Source: Bacteroidota bacterium (GTDB taxonomy: Bacteria; Bacteroidota; Bacteroidia; Palsa-965). From it: 57,607 nt of DNA. The notes below the pieces were generated by a model that saw nothing but the letters and a program-made list of their open reading frames with translations, searched no databases and was not told where the DNA came from. Below, piece by piece: positions 7,910 to 16,255 of the stretch. Within the stretch, counting starts at the first letter, position 1; the number at the start of each line of letters is the position of its first letter. Location: the NCBI GenBank assembly GCA_020402865.1, contig JADBYT010000036.1:1-57607 (forward strand), in the 5' to 3' direction. Both the position numbers and the translations under genes were made by a program.

Positions 7910-8369
7910 GAACCGGCTTTTTATTACCCTCATTGTACTGCTGCTTACTGCGAACGTGGTGCTGCTTGTGTTTGCCTTTGGCGACAGGCGCCACCACCCG
8001 CCGCGACACCACGGGCCAAAAGATAAAATTGTGCGCCGCCTGAATTTTGATGAAAAACAGGCCGGACAGTTTGAAATACTCATTCATGAGCACCGCCAGG
8101 CGTTGCATGCGCAGGACGATTCTATAATGAACCTGCGCCGCGAATTATACCTGGCACTGAACACACGTGATGCAGTGATGAGCGATTCGCTGCTGAACGA
8201 ACTGGCAAAGCAGCAAATGCGCATTGAGCGCATTCACTTTCTGCATTTCAAAAGCATTCGCGCATTGTGCAGGCCCGAACAGTTGCCCGCCTTTGATTCG
8301 TTCGTACCCGAATTATCGTCGATATTCAACCGCCCCGGCCCGCCACCGCCGCCGCCGCACGAACGATGA
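7902..8369 (+). CDS. Spy/CnrX-like periplasmic metal-sensor protein (Metal_resist type)
   Basis: A 155-residue protein anchored by an N-terminal TM helix (5-26) with a periplasmic helical domain. It begins with a His-rich stretch (RRHHPPRHH, 29-37), followed by LNFDEKQAGQFEILIHEHRQ (His62, His64), helix RRELYLAL and IERIHFLHFKSIRAL (His112, His115), the pattern of Spy/CpxP/CnrX four-helix proteins whose His and Met residues bind Ni, Co, Cu or Zn. The tail is PPPPPPHER. The start at 7902 is chosen because the TM begins there and overlaps the preceding stop; the 3' end overlaps the MbnP gene in ATGA. I infer that it senses periplasmic metal and controls the upstream sigma/anti-sigma pair. Confidence 0.8.
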   Translation: MNKNRLFITLIVLLLTANVVLLVFAFGDRRHHPPRHHGPKDKIVRRLNFDEKQAGQFEILIHEHRQALHAQDDSIMNLRRELYLALNTRDAVMSDSLLNELAKQQMRIERIHFLHFKSIRALCRPEQLPAFDSFVPELSSIFNRPGPPPPPPHER

Positions 8370-9049
8370 AACAAGCAGCACTGCTCATATTCTTTTGCAT
8401 ACTTGCACAAACTGTGCGGGCTGCTGCCACGCTGCTTAATTTTATGCCGGTTTTTGGCAGCGAAAAATTAATACTTGAAAAAACATACTACCACGCCGCC
8501 ACGCACGACAGCGTACGCATAGATGTGTGCCGGTTTTATGTGTCGCAAATAAAGTTTTTGCGCGATGATAAGGTGACTTTTGATACCGGCAGCAGCGTGT
8601 TTCTGATTGATGCCGCCGACAGTGCATCGCAGCAATTACAATTTACTTTGCCCGACAGTGTGACGTGGGATGCCATTACGTTTTGCTTAGGCACCGACAG
8701 CATTACAAATACTTCGGGCGCACTGGGCGGATGCCTTGACCCGGCAAACGGCATGTACTGGGCCTGGCAGAGCGGCTACATTAATCTGAAGCTGGAAGGC
8801 CGGTCCGCAAACTGCACCACACGAAAAAAGCAGTTTCACTATCACCTGGGCGGCTATACATATCCGTATGCCACCATTAAAGAAGTGTTGTTGCCCTGCG
8901 CACAAAGCAGCAACACTACAATTGTGTTTAACGCCGGGCATTTTTTTGAAACTGCCGATGTGAAAAGCAGCCCAACGGTAATGTCGCCCTGCGCGCAGGC
9001 AGTGGAGCTGAGTTGGGCGGCAGCGGGCATGTTTACGATAAGGCCATGA
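8366..9049 (+). CDS. MbnP-family copper-binding protein (locus 1)
   Basis: A 227-residue periplasmic protein with a signal peptide (cleavage near Ala19-Ala20). MbnP proteins bind copper at a site that needs kynurenine made from a tryptophan by the diheme partner MbnH. Family features seen: LNFMPVFGSEKL at the mature start, RFYVSQIKFLRDD, the core DPANGMYWAWQSGY (Trp132, Trp134, the likely oxidation region), LEG, and FHYHLGGY (His158, His160). Five further Cys are spread through the protein. The usual C-terminal His-x-His-Asn tail is missing: it ends AGMFTIRP. The gene overlaps both neighbours by 4 nt (ATGA), tightly coupling it to the sensor and to MbnH. Confidence 0.9.
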   Translation: MKQAALLIFFCILAQTVRAAATLLNFMPVFGSEKLILEKTYYHAATHDSVRIDVCRFYVSQIKFLRDDKVTFDTGSSVFLIDAADSASQQLQFTLPDSVTWDAITFCLGTDSITNTSGALGGCLDPANGMYWAWQSGYINLKLEGRSANCTTRKKQFHYHLGGYTYPYATIKEVLLPCAQSSNTTIVFNAGHFFETADVKSSPTVMSPCAQAVELSWAAAGMFTIRP

Positions 9050-10101
9050 GGAGAAGCACGGTTATACTCTGCCTGCTATGCGCAGTGATTGTGGCTTTCC
9101 GCAGTTGGGAGCCGGGGCCTGAGTGGCCTGCACACTTTCCGAAGCCGGTGTATGATTTCAGGCACAATGCACTGCGCAGTGAAACCGTGCAGCTTGGCCG
9201 TGCGCTGTTTTACGACCCGCTTCTGTCGGCCAGCAATGCGGTGTCATGTGCCTCCTGCCACTCGCAGTACAATGGTTTTGCGCATGCCGACCATGCCCTG
9301 AGCCACGGCATTTATGATTCGGTTGGCACACGCAATGCACCTGCGCTGATGAACCTGGCCTGGCAGCGGAGTTTTATGTGGGATGGTGCGGTAAACCATC
9401 TCGACGTGCAGGCACTGGCACCCATTACACACCCGAAAGAAATGGGTGAAACGCTGCCGGGTGTAATAAAAAAGCTGAATGCTTCGCCGCTTTATCCCGC
9501 CTTGTTTTTTGCAGCTTTCGGCGATTCGGCCATAACCGGCCAGCGCATACTGCTTGCCCTTTCGCAGTTTCAGCTCACACTTATTTCGTCCAATTCGAAA
9601 TACGACAGTGTGAAAGCCGGCAAAGCGACTTTCAATCCGCAGCAGGCGCGCGGCTATGCGCTGTTTAAAACACATTGCAACACGTGCCACCGCGAGCCGC
9701 TTTTTACCACCGGCGCATTCAGCAGCAACGGGCTTCCGGTTGACACCACACTTAACGATTTTGGCCGGGGCGCAATTACGCACCGCAGCAGCGATTCATT
9801 GCAATTTAAAATCCCCACACTGCGCAACATCGAGTTTACCTTTCCATACATGCACGACGGGCGATTTACGCGCCTTTCGCAAGTACTTACACATTACACA
9901 TCGGGCGTCGTTCAGCATAAAAATCTTCCTTCATCACTCCAAAAACCAATAACACTCACACCTGACGAAAAAGTAGATCTCACCGCATTTCTCCTCACCC
10001 TTACCGATAAAAAATTCCTTTACAACCCAGCATTTTCCTATCCGAAAGAAATATTCACTTCTCCGCGAAGGATGCCAGAAATTTCATCGTCACAGCAATA
10101 A
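9046..10101 (+). CDS. MbnH-family diheme enzyme (MauG / cytochrome c peroxidase superfamily)
   Basis: A 351-residue periplasmic c-type diheme protein. The start at 9046 (ATGA overlap with mbnP) begins a hydrophobic signal/anchor; an in-frame start at 9013 would cut into MbnP. Heme sites are CASCH (68-72) and CNTCH (211-215), with PTLRNIEFTFPYMHDGRF (257-274) supplying the typical distal-region motif. In characterised pairs MbnH uses the two hemes in a bis-Fe(IV) state to oxidise a tryptophan of MbnP to kynurenine; adjacency to mbnP here supports the same reaction rather than generic H2O2 detoxification. Biogenesis requires a cytochrome c maturation system encoded elsewhere. Confidence 0.92.
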   Translation: MRRSTVILCLLCAVIVAFRSWEPGPEWPAHFPKPVYDFRHNALRSETVQLGRALFYDPLLSASNAVSCASCHSQYNGFAHADHALSHGIYDSVGTRNAPALMNLAWQRSFMWDGAVNHLDVQALAPITHPKEMGETLPGVIKKLNASPLYPALFFAAFGDSAITGQRILLALSQFQLTLISSNSKYDSVKAGKATFNPQQARGYALFKTHCNTCHREPLFTTGAFSSNGLPVDTTLNDFGRGAITHRSSDSLQFKIPTLRNIEFTFPYMHDGRFTRLSQVLTHYTSGVVQHKNLPSSLQKPITLTPDEKVDLTAFLLTLTDKKFLYNPAFSYPKEIFTSPRRMPEISSSQQ

Positions 10102-10118
10102 ACCAAACCCTGCCACCA

Positions 10119-11468
10119 ATGAAAAGTAAATTCCTTTTTGTTTCGCTTGCCATTACTGCAGTTGCTCAGGCACAAGGGCCCGTAATTACGAGCTGGTTGC
10201 AAAACACCACGCTTACGGGCCAGTACTATGTACAGAACAACTCCACACCCATAAACAACAACATTGTAGCCAATGTGCAAAGTGTGCAATATTCCACCAA
10301 CTGGGTATATGTGAGCACAAACGGCATTCCCGCCTACATTACCGGCCCGTTTCTGGACGGTAATCCGTCGCAGGCAAGCGACCAGAATGCTATTTTCCGC
10401 ATTCCGCAAAATCCGCAACCCAACACCGGCTCACCGGTGAGCACCACGCCGGGAAATATTGGTGTATTTATTAATGGAGTAGCCTTGTTTGATTACCGCG
10501 ACGGTGTGTCGTGGCGCAACGCATCGGGCACCGAGCAGGGCGGCCCGATACAAGGCCCGCCGGGCGACGGTGTGTGGAACCGCGATGCCGTGGTGGCCGA
10601 ACGATCGGGCTTTGACTGTGCAAAAGGGCATCCGGCTATGGGTAACTATCACCATCATCAAAACCCGTCGGCCTTTGATCTTGATCTCAGCGTGCTTTCC
10701 ACCATTTGCTCCACTTATGATGCCGACGGATTGTATGTAATTGACAGCACTGTTCACGCGCCGCTTATTGGCTATGCGTATGACGGCTATCCGATTTACG
10801 GGGCATACGGCTACCTGAACACCAACGGCACAGGAGGCATTGTACGCATGAAATCAGGCTATCAGCTGCGCAACATTACCGTGCGCACACACTATGCCGA
10901 CGGCAGCGATGTAACCGACGGGCCACCGGTGAACAGCACCTATCCGCTGGGCCGCTACCGCGAAGATTACGAATACATTGCCCATCCGAACGATCCCGAT
11001 TACTTAGATGAACACAACGGCCGTTTTTGTGTTACCCCCGAATACCCGAACGGCACGTATGCGTACTTCTGCACGGTGGATGCAAACTGGAATTCGGCTT
11101 ATCCGTACGCGGTAGGACCTACATTTTACGGTACAATAACGGTAACAAAAGTAACCAGCATCAACGAGCCGGTTACAGTGTACAACGCGCCGTCGGGCTT
11201 GAATGAAGCCGAATTCGGGCAGCTGGAGTTCAAACTCTTTCCCAACCCGTCGAACGAATTTGCCATTGTACAGGCCGGCAGTCTGGTTACCTCAAACCTG
11301 AGTGTAAAAATATTTGACGCTACCGGCCGCATGGTGCAGGAAACACAGCTAAATCAGGGCAGCACGCTGGCCTATATTGATACCCGCACCTTATACAACG
11401 GTATGTATTATGCCGAAATTTCGTCGGGCAGCCACAAGGACGTGCTTCAGTTTGTAGTGGCGCATTAA
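10119..11468 (+). CDS. YHYH-domain protein with T9SS type A sorting domain
   Basis: A 449-residue secreted protein: signal peptide (about 1-19), a YHYH domain around residues 115-330, then a Por-secretion tail (about 375-449) with FPNPSNEF, KIFDATGRMV and YNGMYYAEI, the type A signal for export and anchoring by the type IX system. The naming motif appears as GNYHHHQNP (175-183), preceded by CAKGHPAMG and followed by HAPLIGYAYDGYPIYG (213-228). The biochemical role of YHYH proteins is unsettled; the His cluster and conserved Cys suggest metal binding. It is 17 nt downstream of mbnH and closes the operon before a strong terminator, which ties it to copper handling by inference. Confidence 0.9.
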   Translation: MKSKFLFVSLAITAVAQAQGPVITSWLQNTTLTGQYYVQNNSTPINNNIVANVQSVQYSTNWVYVSTNGIPAYITGPFLDGNPSQASDQNAIFRIPQNPQPNTGSPVSTTPGNIGVFINGVALFDYRDGVSWRNASGTEQGGPIQGPPGDGVWNRDAVVAERSGFDCAKGHPAMGNYHHHQNPSAFDLDLSVLSTICSTYDADGLYVIDSTVHAPLIGYAYDGYPIYGAYGYLNTNGTGGIVRMKSGYQLRNITVRTHYADGSDVTDGPPVNSTYPLGRYREDYEYIAHPNDPDYLDEHNGRFCVTPEYPNGTYAYFCTVDANWNSAYPYAVGPTFYGTITVTKVTSINEPVTVYNAPSGLNEAEFGQLEFKLFPNPSNEFAIVQAGSLVTSNLSVKIFDATGRMVQETQLNQGSTLAYIDTRTLYNGMYYAEISSGSHKDVLQFVVAH

Positions 11469-11494
11469 CATCATATTACTTACATCCCCCGTTT

Positions 11495-11530
11495 AAAAAC
11501 CGGCGGCACAATTATGTGTCGCCGGTTTTT
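11495..11530 (+). terminator. Terminator of the sigma-mbnP-mbnH-YHYH operon
   Basis: A 16-bp stem (AAAAACCGGCGGCACA with TGTGTCGCCGGTTTTT, one G-U pair) around a 4-nt loop, ending in a T-run. It lies 27 nt after the YHYH stop. Confidence 0.9.
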
Positions 11531-11548
11531 AGTTTTTCGGGAGATGAG

Positions 11549-11569
11549 CGAACCGATTAAAACGGTTCG
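11549..11569 (+). terminator. Second, smaller hairpin before the membrane-protein gene
   Basis: CGAACCG and CGGTTCG pair around a 7-nt loop and are followed after a few bases by a run of seven T (from about 11574). It may back up the main terminator or act as an attenuator upstream of the 11638 gene. Confidence 0.5.
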
Positions 11570-11637
11570 GGGTTATTTTTTTACGGTTCGCGCAGCAGGT
11601 GGTTGGGGAAGCTGAAATGCCTGTTCATTTTTGCCAC

Positions 11638-12051
11638 ATGAATTTAAGCCCAAACACTCAACTCATGTGCGGCATCCTGCTTATTACGGTGCCCACGATA
11701 GCTTTCGGAGGCAGTTTTCTGCTTCGCGTACTTTCAGGCTCAATAGCCTTGCCGCTCACGGCATTTCAAAAGTCGATGTTCAGGGCCGGCCATGCGCATG
11801 CGGGTGTGCTTGTGCTGCTGGCATTGATTGTACAGCCGCTTATTGAGGCCGTGCAGTATGAAACAGGCATGGAATGGTTTCTGCGCGCATCGTTTGGTGC
11901 TTCGGCATTGCTGGTGAGCGGCGGATTTTTTGCCGCTGCAGGGCATAAAAATGCCGAAAAGCCCAATAAGTGGATTGCCCTGCTTTGGGCGGGAGCACTG
12001 CTGCTTTCGGGCGCACTTATTACGCTTGGTCTTGGTTTACTGCTTAATTGA
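11638..12051 (+). CDS. Small four-TM membrane protein with GHAHAG motif
   Basis: A 137-residue inner-membrane protein with four predicted TM helices (about 8-31, 52-70, 83-102, 112-136). The second helix opens with FRAGHAHAGVL (49-59), two His spaced by one residue at a membrane boundary, a plausible heme or metal ligand pair. The ATG at 11638 is preferred over 11599 because the added residues are not membrane-like. It lies 27 nt before the TonB receptor and may be co-transcribed with it. I do not recognise a named family. Confidence 0.72.
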   Translation: MNLSPNTQLMCGILLITVPTIAFGGSFLLRVLSGSIALPLTAFQKSMFRAGHAHAGVLVLLALIVQPLIEAVQYETGMEWFLRASFGASALLVSGGFFAAAGHKNAEKPNKWIALLWAGALLLSGALITLGLGLLLN

Positions 12052-12078
12052 AACGCATTTAATAACTTCAAACTCGCA

Positions 12079-14445
12079 ATGAAAACGTTTTTTCACCTTC
12101 TGCTTTTCGTTTTTGCACTGCCCCTTTCCGTTGCAGCGCAAACGCCCTCTCAAACCGTTCGTGGAAAAGTAATTGACAACCAAACCAAGGCGGCGTTGCC
12201 CGGCGTGGTGGTTATTCTGGGCGACAGTGGTTCTGCGCTGCGCACCACGGCAAGTGATGTGGCGGGAAATTTTCGTTTTGAAAATGTAGAAGTAGGCCGC
12301 CGCCTGTTGCGCTTTAAACTGCTTGGTTACCGCGAACGTGCCATGAACATTGTGGTAAGCGCAGGTAAAGAAGTGGTGCTTACCGTGGAACTCGAAGAAT
12401 CTGTGGTGCAGGCAAAAGAAGTGGTGATTACTGCACAGGACTCCAAAGGAAAGCCCAACAATGAAATGGCGACGGTAAGCTCGCGTTCGTTTTCAATTGA
12501 AGAAACACAGCGTTACGCAGGAAGCCTCGGCGACCCGTCGCGCATGGCGGCCAACTACGCCGGTGTGAGTGGTGCGCAGGATTCGCGAAATGATGTAGTG
12601 GTGCGCGGAAATTCGCCGCTGGGTGTGCTCTGGCGCCTGAACGGACTGGATATTCCGAACCCGAATCACTTCGGCTCGTTTGGCAGTACCGGCGGACCAG
12701 TTAGCATTTTGAACAACAACGTACTCGACAATTCGGATTTCATGTCGGGCGCTTTTCCGGCTGAATACGGCAATGCCACAGCTGCCGCATTTGATCTGAA
12801 ACTGCGCAACGGCAACAACGAGAAATTTGAATTTCTGGGGCAGGTTGCATTTAATGGATTTGAAGGGGGAATTGAAGGGCCACTGAGCAAAAAGCACAAT
12901 GCTTCGTTTCTGGTGAACTACCGCTATTCCACACTCGTACTTTTCAAACAGCTGGGCATAAATTTTGGCACCGGCACCGCAGTTCCAAAGTATCAGGATC
13001 TTTCGTTCAAGCTGAATTTCCCCACCGAAAAACTCGGTACATTTTCAGTGTGGGGCATTGGCGGCCTCAGCTACATTGAACTGCTCGACAGCCAGCGCGA
13101 CACCACACAGCTTGACCTTTACACCATTGGCGGATTTGACACTTATTTCCGTACCAATATGGGTGTAGGTGGTTTTACTCACATCATTTCTTTCGGCGAG
13201 CGTTCCTACGGCCGACTGAATATTGGTGTAACACTGCAGCAAAACAAAGTGCGCCTTGATTCGGTTTCGTTTTCCGACAATTCCTTCTGGCCAAGCTATG
13301 GCAGTAAATTCAGCCAGACACGCATTACGGGCAATTACACGGTAGTCACTAAATTCAACGCACGCAACACACTTAAATCCGGCGTATATGCTGATCTGTT
13401 GAATTTCATACTGCTTGACAGCACCAACATTACAGCCACTACATTTCGCCGCCTGCGCGATACGGAAGACGGCACTGCACTTATACAGGCTTATACACAG
13501 TGGCAGCACAAGTTTACCGATTTACTTACCCTCAACACAGGCGTTCACTACCAGCAGCTGCTGCTCAACAATTCGGTGAGCATTGAGCCGCGTGTGGGAT
13601 TGCGCTGGCAATACAACGAGAAAAATGCGTTCAGTTTCGGCTCAGGCCTGCACAGCCAGATGCAAACCATTTTCACGTACTTCAACCAGACTTATCTGCC
13701 AGATGGCAGTTACCTGCGCACTAACGAAGCACTCGGCTTTACCCGAAGCATTCATGCGGTGCTGGCCTGGGACAGAACGTTAGGAAAAAATGCACGCATC
13801 AAAGTAGAAACCTACTACCAGCATTTGTATGAAGTACCCGGTCTTGAGCGCGTATCAATTTACTCTGGCTTAAACGAAGGTGCCGACTTCAACGCACCCA
13901 ACACTGACAGTCTCGTAAACAACGGCACAGGCCGCAACTACGGCATTGAACTCACTGCCGAGCGTTTTTACAACAAAGGCTGGTATTTCCTCACCACCGT
14001 TTCGCTCTTCGAATCGAAATACACGAGTTTTGGCAGCAGCGAACGAAATACAGCATTTAACGGCAACTACGTAGTGAACCTGCTGGGCGGAAAAGAATTT
14101 AAGTTCGGAGCAAAAAATATGCTTTCACTTGATTTGCGCACCAATGCCGCCGGTGGAAAACGTTACATCCCTATCGACCTGAATGCCTCATCGCTTGCCG
14201 GAGAAGCAGTGTATGATAATAGCCGAGCTTATGAACTGCGATACACCGACTATTTCCGTATAGACCTGCGCGTTGGGTACACACGCAACGGAAAACACAT
14301 TACCCAAACCTGGGCCATTGACCTGTTGAATATTACCGACAACAAAAACGTATTTACTCAGGAATATAATGCAGCCAGCAACAGTATAAAAACCAATTAC
14401 CAGACCGGTTTTTTGGTAATTCCTCAATACAAAATCACATTTTAA
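12079..14445 (+). CDS. TonB-dependent outer-membrane receptor with CarboxypepD-regulatory N-domain
   Basis: A 788-residue receptor: signal peptide (1-20, ending AAQT), carboxypeptidase-regulatory-like beta domain (about 25-112, VRGKVIDNQTKAALPGVVVIL), plug domain (about 135-245, with VVVRGNSPLGVLWRLNGLDIPNPNHF interrupted by no gap) and a 22-strand-type barrel ending in aromatic VIPQYKITF. It lacks SusC-specific length (usually over 1000) and no SusD partner follows, so glycan uptake is unlikely. The substrate is unknown; proximity to the copper-type operon makes a metal or metallophore plausible but unproven. The stop overlaps the kinase start (TAATG). Confidence 0.93.
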   Translation: MKTFFHLLLFVFALPLSVAAQTPSQTVRGKVIDNQTKAALPGVVVILGDSGSALRTTASDVAGNFRFENVEVGRRLLRFKLLGYRERAMNIVVSAGKEVVLTVELEESVVQAKEVVITAQDSKGKPNNEMATVSSRSFSIEETQRYAGSLGDPSRMAANYAGVSGAQDSRNDVVVRGNSPLGVLWRLNGLDIPNPNHFGSFGSTGGPVSILNNNVLDNSDFMSGAFPAEYGNATAAAFDLKLRNGNNEKFEFLGQVAFNGFEGGIEGPLSKKHNASFLVNYRYSTLVLFKQLGINFGTGTAVPKYQDLSFKLNFPTEKLGTFSVWGIGGLSYIELLDSQRDTTQLDLYTIGGFDTYFRTNMGVGGFTHIISFGERSYGRLNIGVTLQQNKVRLDSVSFSDNSFWPSYGSKFSQTRITGNYTVVTKFNARNTLKSGVYADLLNFILLDSTNITATTFRRLRDTEDGTALIQAYTQWQHKFTDLLTLNTGVHYQQLLLNNSVSIEPRVGLRWQYNEKNAFSFGSGLHSQMQTIFTYFNQTYLPDGSYLRTNEALGFTRSIHAVLAWDRTLGKNARIKVETYYQHLYEVPGLERVSIYSGLNEGADFNAPNTDSLVNNGTGRNYGIELTAERFYNKGWYFLTTVSLFESKYTSFGSSERNTAFNGNYVVNLLGGKEFKFGAKNMLSLDLRTNAAGGKRYIPIDLNASSLAGEAVYDNSRAYELRYTDYFRIDLRVGYTRNGKHITQTWAIDLLNITDNKNVFTQEYNAASNSIKTNYQTGFLVIPQYKITF

Positions 14446-15485
14446 TGAGTACCACGGAAAATAAAACATCGGAAAAAATCAATGATCTGCGCGAGCGGAT
14501 CATTGGTATTCCGCTGGTAGGTTTGCTGGGCATGCTGATGAGCCGGGGAGGAAATATGGTGAGCTATCTCGAATCGTTTCTGCTCTCCCTGTTTTTCACC
14601 TTTTCGCTCTGGCATCTTATCCGGTATCTGGTAATAAAATTGCGCACTAAATTCCCGGGGTTGCCGAATACACGAAAACGAATCATTTATCAGCTGGGGG
14701 TTGGCATTCCGCTCACAATTCTCTTTATGTCGGGCTTTTGCATTAACTACGGCTTATTCAAATATGGCGCTCAGTTTCCGCTGAAACCCGTAATTATCAA
14801 TACCATTATCGGATTGGCAATTACGCTTTTCATCTCAACGATTTACGAATGTGTTTATTTTTTCCAGCAATGGAGACTTAGTCTTCTGGAAGCACAGGAG
14901 TTGAAACGTCAGAATATCCTTTCGCAGTTTGAAACATTGAAAAGTCAGGTCAATCCGCATTTTTTGTTCAACAGTTTAAATACGCTAACCGCATTAATTG
15001 AGGAGTCGCCACCGCAGGCTGTGCAGTTTGTACAGCAACTATCACAGGTGTACCGTTATGTGCTTCAGGCACGCGAAAAAAACACGGTGGCGCTTTCGGA
15101 AGAGCTGGATTTCATCAGGGCGTATTTATATCTGCAACAAATCAGGTTTGGCGATCATCTGAAAGCCGAAATACATACCGACCTGCATTCAGAACAGCTT
15201 CACCTTCCTCCGCTGGCATTGCAACTGCTGGTGGAAAATGCCATTAAACACAATGTAATTTCCTCGGCACAACCACTTCGACTGATTATCAGCAGTGATT
15301 CATCGGGTGAACTTACCGTGAAAAATGTACTTCAGAAAAAGAGCACACCGGAAATACCGGGCGGATTCGGACTGAGTAGTATTACACAGCGTTACCTGCT
15401 GCTTGGCGCCAAACCGGTGCGTATTAATCAGGACAATGACTTTTTCAGTGTAGTGCTTCCCTTACTTCAACCTGCACAACGATGA
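14445..15485 (+). CDS. LytS/YehU-type sensor histidine kinase
   Basis: A 346-residue inner-membrane kinase with about four TM helices in residues 15-145, then a linker helix and the His_kinase domain. The phosphoacceptor motif is QVNPHFLFNSLNTL, with a degenerate ATPase seen as LQLLVENAIKHN and GGFGLSSITQRY. There is no periplasmic sensor domain, so it may read a membrane partner. Start overlaps the receptor stop by one base and its end overlaps the regulator gene by four, so receptor, kinase and regulator are translationally coupled. Confidence 0.93.
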   Translation: MSTTENKTSEKINDLRERIIGIPLVGLLGMLMSRGGNMVSYLESFLLSLFFTFSLWHLIRYLVIKLRTKFPGLPNTRKRIIYQLGVGIPLTILFMSGFCINYGLFKYGAQFPLKPVIINTIIGLAITLFISTIYECVYFFQQWRLSLLEAQELKRQNILSQFETLKSQVNPHFLFNSLNTLTALIEESPPQAVQFVQQLSQVYRYVLQAREKNTVALSEELDFIRAYLYLQQIRFGDHLKAEIHTDLHSEQLHLPPLALQLLVENAIKHNVISSAQPLRLIISSDSSGELTVKNVLQKKSTPEIPGGFGLSSITQRYLLLGAKPVRINQDNDFFSVVLPLLQPAQR

Positions 15486-16255
15486 ATATTTTCATACTTG
15501 AAGACGAAGCGCCGGCGCTACGACGTATCACCAAATTAGTACAAGAAATACTACCGCAGGCCGTAATTACAGGGACTGCCGACAGTGTAAGCGAAGCCAT
15601 TCAACGACTGGAACGGATTGCGGAACCGGATCTGATTCTTGCCGATATTCAACTTGCAGACGGGCTCAGCTTTGACTTATTTGAGCAGAAAACACTAAGC
15701 TGTCCGGTAATTTTCACCACTGCATTTGATGAATACGCCATTCGCGCATTTAAACTCAACAGTATCGACTATCTGCTCAAGCCCATTGACAGAGCGGCAT
15801 TGAATAAAGCTCTGGAAAAACACCAGCGGCTTTTCAGTTCAGGCAACAATGGAATTCAGATGCCGCAATGGCAAGACATTATCAGACAAATCCGTTCGGG
15901 AAATATCTCCTATAAAAATCGTTTTCTGGTAACCAAAGGAGCGCAGCTTTTACCGGTTTCCGGCGACGACATTGCGTGGTTTGTGACCGAAGACAGACTC
16001 GTGTTTCTGCACACGCTTCAAAACCAGCGATACATTTGTGACCATACGCTTGATGAACTGGAAACACTGCTTAATCCCGAACAGTTTTACCGTGCCAACC
16101 GCCAGTATATTATCGGTATAAAAACAGTGAAGGTCGCTGAAAACGGTTTTAACGGGAAACTGCATCTTCACCTCCACCCCGCTCCTCCCGAACAGGTAAT
16201 TGTAAGCCGCGAAAAAGCATCACAGTTCAAAGAATGGCTTGCCGGCGAACGTTAA
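15482..16255 (+). CDS. LytTR-family response regulator
   Basis: A 257-residue regulator: receiver domain (1-120) with Glu8-Asp9 acidic pocket (LEDEAP), phospho-acceptor Asp55 (ILADIQLADG), Thr84-region FTTAFDEYA and Lys (YLLKPID), and a LytTR DNA-binding domain (about 145-255, with FLVTKG, IAWFVTEDRLVFLHT and FYRANRQYIIGI). LytTR domains bind pairs of imperfect direct repeats through beta-strands. It is the partner of the overlapping kinase; the coupled TonB receptor is the likeliest target. It is convergent with the next gene, overlapping its stop by 4 nt. Confidence 0.94.
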   Translation: MNIFILEDEAPALRRITKLVQEILPQAVITGTADSVSEAIQRLERIAEPDLILADIQLADGLSFDLFEQKTLSCPVIFTTAFDEYAIRAFKLNSIDYLLKPIDRAALNKALEKHQRLFSSGNNGIQMPQWQDIIRQIRSGNISYKNRFLVTKGAQLLPVSGDDIAWFVTEDRLVFLHTLQNQRYICDHTLDELETLLNPEQFYRANRQYIIGIKTVKVAENGFNGKLHLHLHPAPPEQVIVSREKASQFKEWLAGER

